DNA of 64,000 nucleotides from Panulirus ornatus (GCF_036320965.1 NC_092228.1:10864262-10928261), one strand, 5' to 3'; counted from the stretch's first letter, positions 22,720-35,879 are shown. The notes: generated by a model from the letters alone, not told the origin. Translations and numbers: made by a program.

Positions 22720-22852
22720 CAAGACCCCCTGAGCACGACGGGTACGACCCATGAGTACGACGGTCTGGCCTTCAATCTGACCCTTAAACGTCAGGTCCAA
22801 AAGTCTGACTACCTCACCTAAGGGTCGTACCGTCGTATTAATGGTCTTACTA
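22720..22852. repeat. Foldback repeat, copy B
   Basis: The left arm AAGACC...GAGCACGACGGGTACGACCC is mirrored by the right arm AAGGGTCGTACCGTCGT and ATGGTCTT, separated by TTCAATCTGACCCTTAAACG and a TCAGGTCCAA segment. This is the clearest arm pairing among the copies. Confidence 0.75.
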
Positions 22853-23183
22853 CACCATGCAGCCAGCCACTACCCCTGTATTTGCACTACCGCCATACCT
22901 TATTAAGAGAAAAAAAAACTGAGTCCACAGGAAAACTCCCCCAGCGTAGGTTATCATCCCATGCTTCAACCACCACGTCCACCCACTCCCCCTCCCCTCG
23001 AAACACCCAATCTGGCATCCTGGGAGAGCTCAGCGGTCATCCCTACGCGTCTTCTTTTCTCGACGTTCCCTGCGACGGGTGCTGCTTCGCCGGCCGGAAT
23101 GCCTAGTGCTGCATCATCCCCTTCCAAGTACAGCCACACTCCCCTTACTTCTGCTGCCTCCAAAGACTCTTGAGCATCCCTAT

Positions 23184-23187
<4 letters not shown>

Positions 23188-23267
<80 letters not shown>
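23188..23267. repeat. (CT)n microsatellite
   Basis: About 40 CT units. Confidence 0.97.
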
Positions 23268-23269
<2 letters not shown>

Positions 23270-23389
23270 ATAACTCAGTTTCAATGGTCTTCGTGTTTGA
23301 GATACAAAGCCCAGCTGTATAATCTTTACCGCCTTCCATCGTTAATATTGATACTCTTGCTTAAGACATCTGAAAGTGAAATTCAACAG

Positions 23390-23394
<5 letters not shown>

Positions 23395-23463
<69 letters not shown>
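23395..23463. repeat. (TA)n microsatellite
   Basis: About 34 TA units, running into the first unit of the duplication that follows. Confidence 0.97.
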
Positions 23464-23466
<3 letters not shown>

Positions 23467-23654
23467 TGTTGCGAAAAGCAAGGTAGCAAGACGTACGGCC
23501 GGGTGGCTGGCTGTCTGTACCTACGATGGAGCCACACCACGAAAGGCGAGCGGGTCCCATTCGGCCCCCAGCGTTCGGAATCAATGATCCTTGCTCGGTC
23601 GGGTTCTCTCAGGCCCGCCCCTGTGTGATTAACGAGCAGCCCGCACGTACGTGT

Positions 23655-23686
<32 letters not shown>

Positions 23687-23925
23687 CGCCAGGTCCCCGT
23701 AGAGTCGTGCAGGTGGGTGAACGGGCTGATATATGAGTGTTGCGAAAAGCAAGGTAGCAAGACGTACGGCCGGGTGGCTGGCTGTCTGTACCTACGATGG
23801 AGCCACACCACGAAAGGCGAGCGGGTCCCATTCGGCCCCCAGCGTTCGGAATCAATGATCCTTGCTCGGTCGGGTTCTCTCAGGCCCGCCCCTGTGTGAT
23901 TAACGAGCAGCCCGCACGTACGTGT

Positions 23926-23962
<37 letters not shown>

Positions 23963-24004
23963 GCCAGGTCCCCGTAGAGTCGTGCAGGTGGGTGAACGGG
24001 CTGA
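23461..24004 (+). repeat. Near-perfect 271-bp tandem duplication
   Basis: Unit 1 (23461-23731) and unit 2 (23732-24004) start TATGAGTGTTGCGAAAAGC and end GTGGGTGAACGGGCTGA. I found no difference between them outside the internal (CA)n array, which is about 4 bp longer in unit 2. The minus strand therefore shows the same pseudo-peptide twice. It is either a very recent duplication or an assembly artefact. Confidence 0.95.
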
Positions 24005-24019
24005 AGGAAGGGCCTCCGG

Positions 24020-24102
24020 CAAGCAAGCTGTTCGAACTCTTCACTAACCGAACCTTCGAACTCTTCAAATAACCGAACCTTCGAACTCTTCAAATAACCG
24101 AG
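24020..24102. repeat. 27-bp short tandem repeat, three copies
   Basis: Units of TTCGAACTCTTCAAATAACC plus GAACC. The first copy has CACT for AAAT. Confidence 0.9.
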
Positions 24103-24339
24103 CCTTTGTCACGTGCTCGCGGCCGGTGCCTGCGATGTTCCTTAGCGACGTGATGATGGATGTGTCGTCCTCTGAAACTTGGTGCTTCGCGTCGTTCTTG
24201 GGGTTAAGTTCGTCATGCCATTCGGATGGGATGACGAGGCGTCCCAAAGAGGGGATGGATGAAGACTAAAGTGACGCGGGTGATGCCCTCAGGCAGTGTC
24301 CCAGGTGTTCAACGATGGTGCCTAAAGACAGCTCATCCC

Positions 24340-24500
24340 TGCTACGTGGCTGACTGGTTTCCTAAGATGGTGTTCGATGTGTCCCAAAATGATTCTGAAC
24401 TGTTCCAAGTGCTTAAGAATGATTCCTAGGTGTCAAATGTATCCCAAGAATGATTCTCAACTGCTCCTAGGTGTTCCATCTGTCCAAGAATGATTCTGAG
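24340..24500. repeat. Degenerate repeat with AATGATTCT
   Basis: AAGAATGATTCT or AAAATGATTCT recurs four times with TCCTAGGTGT or TTCCAAGTGC between copies. It is strongly diverged. Confidence 0.55.
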
Positions 24501-24539
24501 GAAATTAATGGAGTACCATAAAGCCCCCTGAGAGTACCT

Positions 24540-25320
24540 CAGTTACGTCAAGACGTGGGGGAAACAAGAAAGAAGGTGGTAGTGGTGGGTGAAAGGTGAC
24601 GGTCGTACCAAGTGGGCGATGGTGGTGAGTGGCAGGTGACAGTGGTGGTGGAGGAGGGTCCTGCAGGTGGGCGGGGTGGGGGTGTGGCACATGGCGTTCA
24701 TGGTGACTGGCTGGCGGCACTGCCGGGGTGACGGGTGATGCTGGTGCTAGGAGGCAGGCGGCGGCGGTGGTGTTGGGTGGCAGCTGGTACTAGTGCTGGT
24801 GGTGTGAGGGCCTCGGTACAGGTGGTGGTAGTGGTTGGGTGACAAGCTGACGGTGGTGTGAAATGGCAGGTGGAGAGGAGAAGTGTGTTGAGTGGCAGGT
24901 GGCATTGGTACAGGCCGGTGTGTAGTGAAAATAGGTGGTGGTGGTGGCGGCTAATTTGTCGCGGTGGCAGGAGGTCTTGGTGGTGGCACATGATGAACTG
25001 GCGAAGGTGGCGTTGTTATAAATTGGTGTTCAAGCCCTCACAGAGTTCGAGCTGCATAAACAGTTTTCAAGGTGTCGTAAACCGGTGTCCGGGCTATTAT
25101 AAACAGGTTTAGCGAGGCGACCTGAACTGGTGTTCTGTGTCACGGTGATAGACATCAGCAGTGGCACACAGATGGTGGCACGGTAGATTGCTACGTGGTG
25201 GCTAATAAGGCGACAGGTGGTATGGGGCAACTACACACGGTGGCGGGCGATACAGCAGCGGTGGTGGATGATGGTACTGTGGTGGTAGCGCCGGTGGTGG
25301 TGCTGGTAGGACGAAACGAG
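24540..25320 (+). repeat. G+T-rich GGTGG-type low-complexity region
   Basis: Nearly 800 bp dominated by GGTGGTGG, GCAGGTGG and GGTGAC words, giving His/Pro-rich frames on the minus strand. It has no constant period. No gene is inferred. Confidence 0.7.
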
Positions 25321-25517
25321 CGTACATCAGTCCGTATGACGAATACGAAGGTGCGTGTACAGCCACGCCCATCCGTATGGAAATCCCCAAAGTCTCTCAG
25401 AGAATAAATAAAGAAAAAAGTAATAAGGAGGATGGAATAGGGAAGGAAAAGAAGTAGGAAGGAAGGGGAAGTACCTGTACTTATATATTTCTTCTGGCGT
25501 GAGGTCGAGCAATGGGT

Positions 25518-25579
<62 letters not shown>
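25518..25579. repeat. (GT)n microsatellite
   Basis: About 30 GT units. Confidence 0.97.
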
Positions 25580-25581
<2 letters not shown>

Positions 25582-25689
25582 ATGGTGTGGTGTGGCCGGG
25601 AGTCCCAGTGGGGCGTGATGCGGTTGGGGAGGTGGTGATGTGGCAGCCGAGGGTGCTGGGATGGGATGATGTCAGCTGTCACGAGATGA

Positions 25690-25805
25690 TGGAATGGGGG
25701 GGGGAGAGGGAAGGAGGGGAAGTAGGAGGACGAGGGGTGAGGAGGAGGAGGAGGAAGGGGGGGGGGGGATTCGAGCCTGGTTGTGTGTGGGGTGGTGGTG
25801 TTGAG
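25690..25805 (+). repeat. G-rich tract
   Basis: GGA and GGG runs including twelve G near 25757-25768. This is a candidate for G-quadruplex formation on the + strand. Confidence 0.75.
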
Positions 25806-26281
25806 CTGGGGGGTATACAAGTATTCGCGACATGGCTCCCTTTAAATACACCACACGAATCATGGTACCACATATCTCTTTCTACGCTTCAGTATAAAAT
25901 ACATGGCCATACTCACATAAAAAAAACACACACAACCATACACATATACGTACAAACAGAGGCGTATACTCAAAACCATGCAGAGTAGCCTACGGCATGC
26001 GCACACCACAGTTGAGTGTTGTGACGCGGCCGCAGGCACAGTCGTATACATTCCTCACCCTCTCGACCCCATCCTCTGTCCCGTGCAGTGGCCCAGCGAG
26101 CGGGTCCCGTACCCCTTGTATGCACGAGTCACTACTGAGGCGGAGCCAATAATACACACTCACCATAAGCTGCTTACGGAGCCTGGCGAGCTGCTGAAGC
26201 CGTAAGATGACTTGACTGTAAACCAGCACCGTAGTAGCTACGTGAAAGACCAGTCTATTTATAGCAATGCCACTCACCCAG

Positions 26282-26282
<1 letters not shown>
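25806..26282. other. Unassigned DNA
   Basis: No gene is recognised. Short CA and A runs lie near 25920-25940. Confidence 0.45.

Positions 26283-26349
<67 letters not shown>
26283..26349. repeat. (CA)n microsatellite
   Basis: About 33 CA units. Confidence 0.97.
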
Positions 26350-26352
<3 letters not shown>

Positions 26353-26512
26353 CGCGTTAAGAACACGCATGAGCTGTTGTTAGAAGCTCGTATCTGTGAG
26401 TCGACGCTCTTGCGTGGCGTCCTCCTGACATTAAAAGGCTCGTCAGAACGTCGAAAAGCAGACTAATGTTCACTGATGTTCCGTGGTTCAGTTGCATTAA
26501 ACTTGCGTACTT

Positions 26513-26514
<2 letters not shown>

Positions 26515-26552
<38 letters not shown>
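26515..26552. repeat. (GT)n microsatellite
   Basis: About 18 GT units. Confidence 0.96.
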
Positions 26553-26553
<1 letters not shown>

Positions 26554-26716
26554 TTCACAGCTACCATCAGTACACTCGTACCAGGAAGGTGATCACTACG
26601 AGACGGTAGCCAGCAGCACCAGCACCACCACACCTTCCTGCGGAGCAACAGGTCCCTCCTACTCGATGTCCAACAGCCACAACTCCAGATTCAAGATGAG
26701 ACTCCTTAAAGTATCA

Positions 26717-26719
<3 letters not shown>

Positions 26720-26777
<58 letters not shown>
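26720..26777. repeat. (CT)n microsatellite
   Basis: About 29 CT units. Confidence 0.97.
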
Positions 26778-26779
<2 letters not shown>

Positions 26780-29222
26780 GACTTGATACCGCATCAGACT
26801 ACACGAGATATCGCGATCCATTCGTCACAACGGCAGCTGAACCGTATCTCTGCAGAATGAAATGCTACATCCCCAAACCCGACCGACAATGTCCATCATA
26901 CCTAACCACAGTAAAAATGTCCACGAACAGCCATCGCACAAGTAAAACAAAAGCGCTGAACATGTTGGCTGTGGGTGACGGCCTCACAACCTGGGTTTCG
27001 AATCGACCCCCTCGCATACCTAGTGTATGGTAAACACACCGCGTGGAGTTCACGGTGCGTCTTTTAACACTGGGGGCATAATGGCGCATGGAGCAAATAA
27101 AACTCCCTCTCTAGGGAGAAAAAAAAAAACGCATGGTGTAATCAACAGGTCCTTGAGCATCACAATCATATAACCTCATCCTACTACTTCCCCTACTCAC
27201 TCAAGAGAGTCTTGGTTATCGACGACGAGCAAGCTGTTCTTCAGGAACCCCCACCCTAACCTCATCTCACCGTAACACGCAACATTCTGAACGCCAGAGG
27301 GAGACGCGTCGTGCCCTCACTCAACATGCCTTTCCCGTCCTAGGTTTCGGACCGAGAAATAACGGATGGCCTGGACAACGCAGCAATCTCATTTACTCAG
27401 GAGCACTTGAAGGCACTCAGCATGTTTACCTAATTCTGCTTCACCAAGGTGATGCTCATAATGTTAAGATGCAATATTATTAACTCATCGATAACGCTAG
27501 GAATTCCAAAATCACTCGCGTTTCCACCTGGAGTCTAAATGTAGAATCCAAAGAGCAATGACGTGATTAAACCATCAGATTAGGTTACATTACAATTCGG
27601 TTGTCTCTATATCAATATATGAATACATATTCAATACTAAAGCACTGATTAGAGAGTACAATCTTGTGCATATTTCCCAGGCTAACAACTGAGGCCTATG
27701 ATGCAAAGACATACCATTTCACAAATACCGGTTCAGGAAATGAAAAAAAAAAAAAAAACATCTTTGTATTCTCTTCAAATACGTCATCTGCTCCGTCCCT
27801 TAAACTAACCCTCACCAGCCACACTCAAAAGCAAATACGACAAAGCTGCAAACCCAGCAGAACACGGCGCTCAGAACAAGCTCACCTCACCATGCTCGAC
27901 ACTCCCAAGTCTCTGCAACAGCACTCCGACCCCACCCACCTAAGCCACTTCATAAACCACCACCAACTGCCTGGTGAAGATACTGATAATAATAGTACAG
28001 AGCTTTACCATCGCACTCCACAATTCAACAGCCTTTTACTTGCAGATCATGACAACCCTTACCCACCCACCCACCCACACACACAACACTGACACAAAAC
28101 ATAATACACGCTTCAATGACTCAACAAGAACAAAACAAACAAACCCCTCACTCCCTCCCCCGACCCAGTGTTACCCTCTCCTCCACCGGACACAACCATC
28201 AGAAACTTAAACTCCCCAAGCTTGTACGTAAGAGTTCAACTTTCGCTCAGGACACCGCCCCCATCTGCCCAACATTACACACACACACTAATTCAACTTA
28301 CAACGGGGGACCTCCCATGCCCATGTGCTTAAGACACTAAGGTTTTACGCGTGGACTAAATCTACAAAAACACTTCCTTCTTGATCTGCGGTCACGCCCA
28401 GTGGATGTGGCCAGCTTACGGAGCGCTGCGGGACCATCAGAGTGCTCTTCACGTTTTCTAATCCTGGTTCATGCGCAGGTTCAGTACGCATAAAAGGTCT
28501 CACGCTGGTAACATGGTCTGCGAGCAACTATGCTGAACTCCGCCCTGCATTCTTAGACAAAAATCCTACACAAGTTAACCCTGTCCCAGGTCATGCTCTC
28601 TGGTAACACCTACATCAAGTGACCTGTCCAAAGTTCTCCTTCTCTTAAAACAATGTGTGTATCTCCACAGCGCCCGTCTTTAACGTAAGCCGAGTCACTC
28701 TCCACACGCCACCAGTGTGTGAGGAGAGATTCCGTGATCTTGTCGAAACGCCAGACCAAAAGCAACCCATCCAACCGACTGCTTGGTGACGGAGCCTCGT
28801 CCAGTTGCACTAGGCAGGCTATAAACAAGTTCAACAAACGCCACAACCTCCCACTGGAGAGGGTGCCTCTGGCTGCTGTATTTCGAAGATGGGCTCGGGT
28901 GCTTCCCATTCCTGAAGTTTGCTCCTCAGTCTCGTATCTTTATCCAAAACCAGACTGTCTTTCTTCGAAGTCATAATCATTAAAAAAAAAAAAGGGGGGG
29001 TGCTTCCAGATGCAATGTCGAATCCAAAGCAACAAGGAACTGCAACTGCATTACGACTGAATTTCCACTTGTGACAGAAATGAAGACAATGAACCCCGTC
29101 CGTCTCAAAACTTCTTCGGAATAATACTAATCTCAACCGCACTTCTACAATGACTACCATCTTTCGTTCCTCTCTCACTCCTGTTCTTACAACTCTACCT
29201 CACCCTACCTTCTTCCTGAGGG

Positions 29223-29223
<1 letters not shown>
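26778..29223. other. Unassigned mostly unique DNA
   Basis: About 2.4 kb with few repeats, including a CCCA run at 28060-28080 and A runs at 27746-27760 and 28980-28993. Frames such as 28345-28527 (-) and 28719-28976 (+) have natural-looking composition but no motif or splice framework that I can defend. Confidence 0.5.

Positions 29224-29260
<37 letters not shown>
29224..29260. repeat. (CA)n microsatellite
   Basis: About 18 CA units. Confidence 0.96.
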
Positions 29261-29264
<4 letters not shown>

Positions 29265-30739
29265 ACAACCTCTGCCAACAGATGGCATCACTATCACTTC
29301 CCCGTCTGAACGTCCTCACTTCATACGGTGTACTACGATGGTAAACATCGTGCCAAATCCTTCACGTAAATACTTCGACTTCAAATCCGCAATGCTTCAA
29401 GTTTTCAAGTGGCCGGGAGTCCATCCATCCCATCATAATGCCTCTGTCCTCATGACCCCAAGGCCACAGACGAACTAAGCGGGTCTGTTACCAAATGCAG
29501 GTTACTCATCTGTGGGTACCTGGAAATACAGCAACAACCAACACCGCCAACTCTCCTTACTCACGGCGTCTCCTCCCCAGTGTCCACCATGACAATCACA
29601 GGCAATACGTCACGCCGTAAGAGCAACATGCGAGACAAGAAGCAATACATACACCTGTCCTCCTTGTTGCAACAACACCCGCCCATACGTTACCCCACAC
29701 CCACGCTCAACGAGAGGCGCCATGTTACTCATAAATATGTCGTAGTTTCATTACTCATTTTAAGCAGCTCATTTTTACGACCCCTCCCCCAAACCTCCTC
29801 CCCAAGCATGAACGTTCGTGCTGGCTCATGTGAACAAAAAGCTCTTCGACCATGTTTTCTATCCTTCTCGCGACGTCTTATTTCTTTTCTTACGCCACTA
29901 ACCTTTTCGAATGATGTATCTCCACATAATTTTCTCAAAACAATTACGACCTAACTCCTTATGAAAGGAATATTTTCTCTAAAAAGAAAAAAAAGACATA
30001 TCATCACTCTCTTCAAAAAGGGTTTTCTTCTCCGTTTCTGAGCTTACTTTCCCCTGTGTCACTAAAGGTAGGCTTGGCCTTGGCAAAGGCACATACCTCC
30101 GTACCTGGAGCCTTCAAGACAAAAAGGAAACAGAAGATATGCGTGAAATCAGAAAATCCAATAAGGACGGATGATCTGGACAGCGAGTCTGACTGATCCT
30201 AAGTCTTGATGATCTGTGGACGACCATACTTTTGATCTGGGGGTCCTGGCTGAACACAAGACGTTGTCACGCATGTGTGTGTACACGAGGGGGGTGTGGA
30301 GGAAGTAAAGGCACATCCATGACTGGCCGGGGTGCAGAGCAATCACGCGTCCGCTTCAGTCCGCCTGCAGGTGTTTGGGGGCCCCTGACGATGACCCGCT
30401 ATTAAAAATGATTACTCTATCACAATAAAGCCTCAGAGGCGCCCGATCCCCAGGCGTTCAGATAGCGAGGACACTCCCAAACCAGCGCCTAACACGGCCA
30501 TGGGAGCTCCCGTTATGGTCAACTCGTTGTATGCTCGCCAGTCCCACTCGGTAATTAGCCTTGTTGGTTACAATATACTACTGCACTCCAGTTGCCCGCT
30601 TATGGAGTTTACGATCAATTACTATCGCGGGGTTGTGACTGATTGCACCAGCAGGTCCGTACGTCAAAAACCAATGGAAGAGCCACATATATGGTCACCT
30701 CCACTGCAGCAGTATGCAATGAGGACTATATATTCATAT

Positions 30740-30742
<3 letters not shown>
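29261..30742. other. Unassigned unique DNA
   Basis: No family recognised. The frame at 29580-29954 (+) has no motif. Confidence 0.5.

Positions 30743-30813
<71 letters not shown>
30743..30813. repeat. (TA)n microsatellite
   Basis: About 35 TA units. The 161-codon frame 30500-30985 reads straight through it as Ile-Tyr repeats. Confidence 0.97.
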
Positions 30814-30816
<3 letters not shown>

Positions 30817-31427
30817 TGCTATAACAAATTCCAGCTCCATCCAATACATCCCCACTAGTGGCTTAACAGTAACTTATGGTGGTGTATTGGCTGCATTTTA
30901 CATGGTGGGAGATTGGATGTATTATACATGGGGGGGTGTCTGTCTCCTCCACCCAATCCAGAACCTGTACAGCTCACCCGTGTAAAACAAGTTTCTCACG
31001 CCAAGTGTCCCTCTTGATGTCTCGTCTACATTCTGTGGCATCACGTGTGGCTGATATGGACTGGTGGGAACCCGGTTATCGAAGCTTACTATACCCCAGG
31101 TCTGGGGAATCGATTGACCCCTTCATGAAGCCATCACAGACACCGGGATAACACTACGATGCCTCTCGCCCACACCTTCCTCCTGTCGTCCCTCCCACGT
31201 CATGCACGGGAGCGAGGATGGTATCGGGGGTCTCAGTGGTCATCAATTCATGGTCGACGAGAACCCGATAAAAAAAAACAAACTCGGCCGGGTCGTCCAC
31301 CAACGCAAACAAATGGACTGCTGATACCATCGCTTCGGGAGGTAGACAAAGTCTCTCCGTATCTCTTATCTCTCAGCCAGTGAGGTCATCCCCGGCCAAG
31401 AGACAGGACGATGATGACCAGGAGACG

Positions 31428-31428
<1 letters not shown>
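30814..31428. other. Unassigned DNA
   Basis: No gene is recognised. Confidence 0.45.

Positions 31429-31488
<60 letters not shown>
31429..31488. repeat. (CT)n microsatellite
   Basis: About 30 CT units. Confidence 0.97.
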
Positions 31489-31490
<2 letters not shown>

Positions 31491-31795
31491 GCGATCCCGT
31501 ATAAAAGCATGTTCACTGCTGACACGTCTCGCGCGCCCGATGCGCCTACCGGTGCTGGCACACGGCGATGCGGTCAACCATGATCAAGGGGGTGTGGTTG
31601 GGTCGCAAGCGCACCTCTACCTACTGAGGGCAATCGCATGATGCAACGACGATCCCAGCTCGAATGTCACTATGATTTCAGTCACCAATTCACCTCCACC
31701 AGCAATACACACACTTCAACGTTTTCAGTATAAAATTCTGATATATTCATCTGCTTACGTACTCACACATACATTTATGCCTTACATTTATTAAG

Positions 31796-31893
31796 GTCTT
31801 CTTCTTCTTCCTCTGCTTTTTCTTCTTCTTCTTCTTCCTCTTTCTTTTTCTCCTCCTCCTCCTCCTCCTCTTCTTCTTTTTCTTTTTCTTTCG
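31796..31893. repeat. (CTT)n/(CCT)n polypyrimidine tract
   Basis: About 100 bp of nearly pure pyrimidine on the + strand, made of CTT and CCT triplets and TTTTTC steps. A purine-pyrimidine mirror tract of this kind can form triplex DNA. Confidence 0.92.
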
Positions 31894-32167
31894 GCTTCTT
31901 GGTCGACCTTCTGCCTGCCCTGTCGTTGTCACTGTGACTAGTGGTAGGCGTCAAGGCAATAATACGTCTCCAAGCGGCCATAAAGTTATTAGAGTATCGC
32001 ACTGGGGTCATAAGACCATTAGAGTATCGCACTATCATCTTTACGACCGAAGGCGAGCTCTGGTAACGTCAGGGTCGGGAGGGTTCCTCGTTCTAGCTCA
32101 CCGCGCACACACGGAGCATCCTATCTCACCTACACCATGGGAGCATCGACAATTCGATCGCTGATCA

Positions 32168-32340
32168 GGGCTTCTGACCTGACCTGACCCTTAGCCTCGA
32201 CACCGCGACCTCTAAGCACGACGCTGCGATCGGGCCTTTGACCTGACCCTTGTAGAAAAAAAAAGAGTAAGGCCATCATACCCAAAGCGTTTTACGTCAC
32301 CACCTCGCTCCGGGGTTGTACCGTCGTGCTCAACCATCGC
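32168..32340. repeat. Foldback repeat, copy C
   Basis: The left arm has ACCTCTAAGCACGACGCTGC and GGGCCTTTGACCTGACCCTT. The right arm has AAGGCCATCATACCCAAAGC and GGTTGTACCGTCGTGCTCAA, whose complement matches the left arm of copy E at 54.9 kb. An A run lies between the arms. Confidence 0.68.
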
Positions 32341-32620
32341 ACCATCATTTCTGAAGGTAATTAAAGTCAGTACGTTCTGAGCCAGACCGAACATTACTTA
32401 CGACAAAGTACTGAACGCCCACTCACCACTCGAAAAGCTCCATGAAGGTAAGAACGAAAAGTTGTGGGTATGTTTCGTTTGTCGACGAGAGCGCCCTCAA
32501 CCACCCACCTCGGTAATTAGAAATCACCGGTCTCCAAAGCCACTAATATGTAAACTGGGGGTTTACAGGCCCACCCATGGTAATCTTCAGCGTGGGAGTG
32601 AGGAGGGGAGCGGGAGGCCT

Positions 32621-32622
<2 letters not shown>
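32341..32622. other. Unassigned DNA
   Basis: Short stretch without a recognised gene. Confidence 0.4.

Positions 32623-32623
<1 letters not shown>

Positions 32624-32678
<55 letters not shown>
32624..32678. repeat. (GT)n microsatellite
   Basis: About 27 GT units. Confidence 0.97.
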
Positions 32679-33110
32679 CCACGTTAAACCAACAGTCACC
32701 CACCAGGCAGGCCGCAAAAACCCTGGCCTCAGGGAGGGTCAGACACCATTACCGTCGAGTCATCTCGGTTAATGCCACCAGTTTGTCACCCGAGCCAGTC
32801 AATCCCCCATTTAAATGCCTCCAGTTTATCTACCCCGGTCAACCCCTCAAACGTCAGCTGCCCTAGTCAGAGCCCTAGTAATTCACCCCCAAAGTGATTC
32901 ACCCTTGATCATCACACCCGTTTAGTAACACAAGTCAGTCACTCCGGTTGACGCACCATGAAGTCCCCACCACACCACCATCCCGTCCTCCGACTTAATG
33001 TTCGTGTCAGTTCCCTCAAGTTACTACCCTAGTTAGTCCTCTAGTGAATCCCTCAGCTAGCTGCCCCTCTTAACATCCTAGTCCTTTAACCACGAGGAAG
33101 ACGGAACACG
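32679..33110. other. Unassigned DNA with GTCA-rich words
   Basis: Words such as AGTCA, CCAGT and CCCTAGT recur loosely without a fixed period. No gene is recognised. Confidence 0.4.
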
Positions 33111-33119
33111 ATATATATA

Positions 33120-33509
33120 TATCCCCAGACGCTTCACATGCCCTGGTTTAATCCATTGACAGCACGTCGACCCCGGTATAACATTGTTCCAATTCACTCT
33201 ACTCCATGCACGCCTTTCACCCTCCTGTATGTTCAGGCCCCGATTGTTCAAAATCTTTTTCACTCCATCCTTCCACCTCCAATTTGGTCTCCCACTTCTC
33301 CTTGTTCCCTCCACCTCTGACACATAAATCCTCTTTGTCAATCTTTCCTCACTCATTCTCTCCATGTGACCAAACTATTTCAAAACACCCTCTTCTGTTC
33401 TCTCAACCGCACTCTTTTTATTACCACACATCTCTCTTACCCTTTCGTTACTTACTCAATCAAACAACCTTACACCACATATTGTCCTGAAACATTTCAT
33501 TTCCAACAC

Positions 33510-33512
<3 letters not shown>
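33120..33512 (-). pseudogene. Fragment of the same reverse transcriptase element, antisense
   Basis: The reverse complement matches about 17945-18330 of the element at 17.1 kb. On the minus strand it encodes MERMSEERLTKRIYVSEVEG, then GRPNWRWKDGVKKIL (33078-33365), continuing past the usual stop because of changes at the end. Upstream the frame is broken by stops. It lacks every catalytic motif and the terminal motif. Both ends coincide with TA dinucleotides, a short run at 33111-33122 and a long array from 33513. Confidence 0.9.

Positions 33513-33592
<80 letters not shown>
33513..33592. repeat. (TA)n microsatellite
   Basis: About 40 TA units, bordering the retroelement fragment. Confidence 0.97.
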
Positions 33593-34018
<426 letters not shown>

Positions 34019-34660
34019 TAGGAGTATTATAAAGAGAAGGAACATGGGAGTCAGTAAAATTGTACAGGCTCTCCAACTCGGGAACCTCCACCACTTAACA
34101 TACACTTAAAAGTTCAGTCACGCTGCCGCTTCTGCAAACACCACCCAAACAGTGGGATGAAGTCACCACTGAGACTTCTCTATCCCTCACTACTCACCCT
34201 AATTACCCTGAGACCAGGATGTTAACACACCGCCTACCTCTGAAGGCATATGGAGAGGGGAGGGACATCTGCGCCCGCATCACTGGCAACAATTCGAATC
34301 AGACACAGGTTGATCTCTCCGAGAACATGACTAGAGGTGGACGTCCTCTGCACCAAGTACATAGGCTGCTGAACACAACGTTGGGCTGTCGATTAGAAAT
34401 GTAAAAAACTGCCATCGGGAAGAAACTAACGGATATATCAGAGGTACGAAGAGAAGTACAAACAGACACAATTACATCCATTGTCCATTACGTTGAATAC
34501 GTGTCAAATAAACGTTGCGTATGTCCTGAAAAGACCAACAGACAGACTACATGATGCAGCCACTGCTAGAGTGTAACTCAGGTGGCTGGTACTGCAGGCG
34601 CTTTGGCCTGTCTGGAGATGTTAATCAAGTACACCGTAAAAGTGTGTGGCCGGAGATAAG
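34019..34660. other. Unassigned DNA
   Basis: No gene is recognised. Confidence 0.45.
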
Positions 34661-34661
<1 letters not shown>

Positions 34662-34731
<70 letters not shown>

Positions 34732-34735
34732 ACAC
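34662..34735. repeat. (CA)n microsatellite
   Basis: About 35 CA units with one TA interruption near the end. Confidence 0.97.
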
Positions 34736-35879
34736 CAAAACAACAAGTCTTCGACTATGAAAAAATGAAAGAGAAAAGAAAAATTCTAAGGATAAGTCCT
34801 ACCAAAAAATCTACATCAGATAGCGCAACACCTTAGTGTCTTGAGAGCGCAACCACTCCCTTTCCGTCAGGTAGATAAGTCCACTGAATGAGAGGGGAGG
34901 CTGTGAGTATACGTGATGAACCGCCTCTATATATAAATATAACAACCTACCCAACTAACTAACAAGTCTGGCAAAGACACCTTTGTGTAATCCTTTTTGG
35001 GGCTGACGCTCACAGTTTGAGCACCGGGTGCACAATAGACTAGCGGTAAAAGTATTTCTTTTAGACTGGCAAGAAGAGAGGAGACTCTGGTGGAGACACC
35101 AGTTAAGCAAGAAGGCAGGCAAATCTTCCAAGCACTCTGGCCCGTACGACATGTTAGGCCGGCCACGGCAGCACCGCCACCTTCCTCATACGGTAATAAT
35201 GTTTTACACGGGGTAAACACGGCCAAATAGAAGCTGCTGGTGGAAGCGTTGGTATAACTTTGCGCTTCGCGGAACACATTAAAATGGACCAACGCTCTGA
35301 TTGCCCATTAACCTTCATTGGGAGCGGTGGGCGGCTGGCTAATTTCTCCTTCCAAGGAACGTACAATAACACAAGACGTTGAGTAAAAAGCAACGGAGTG
35401 ACTTGTGCTGTGACGTGCGGACCTCTGACGAAGAAGAGAAGACGTGAAAGACGTATGTATGTGAATGTCAATCAACAATGCCCTGGTCGAGGTAATGTAT
35501 TCATCTGGTTTATTTAAGGACCATTCATTAGCAGGGTGAGGCGGTGAAAAGACGCGGGGAGACGGGGAGGACATGGGGAGATGGATCGGGGGGGGGGGAG
35601 GTGGTGGCAAGGGATGGGTTGGTTGAGTGGGGAGACAGTGGGAGGGAAGGTAGGAGGCACCAGCCCAAGGCTCCATTGTCCCTGCCATGGCGGCGGAGAA
35701 AAACTTACCTCCCCCCCAAGGAGAACCATCTAACCTCATCCTTGTCCCGTCATCCCCCACCCAGCCCCTCGCTACTCCCTCCCTCTCTCCTACATCCTCA
35801 TGGCACCTAAATCTTCCCATCTCGCCTCCCCAACCTAAGACAGTTCGCGCTCACTCCACCTCCTCGAACCATATACCCC

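Noticed and set aside
26960..27015. tRNA-like GGGTTTCGAATCGA with possible upstream A box
   Set aside because: An extra T disrupts the B box and the arms do not pair.
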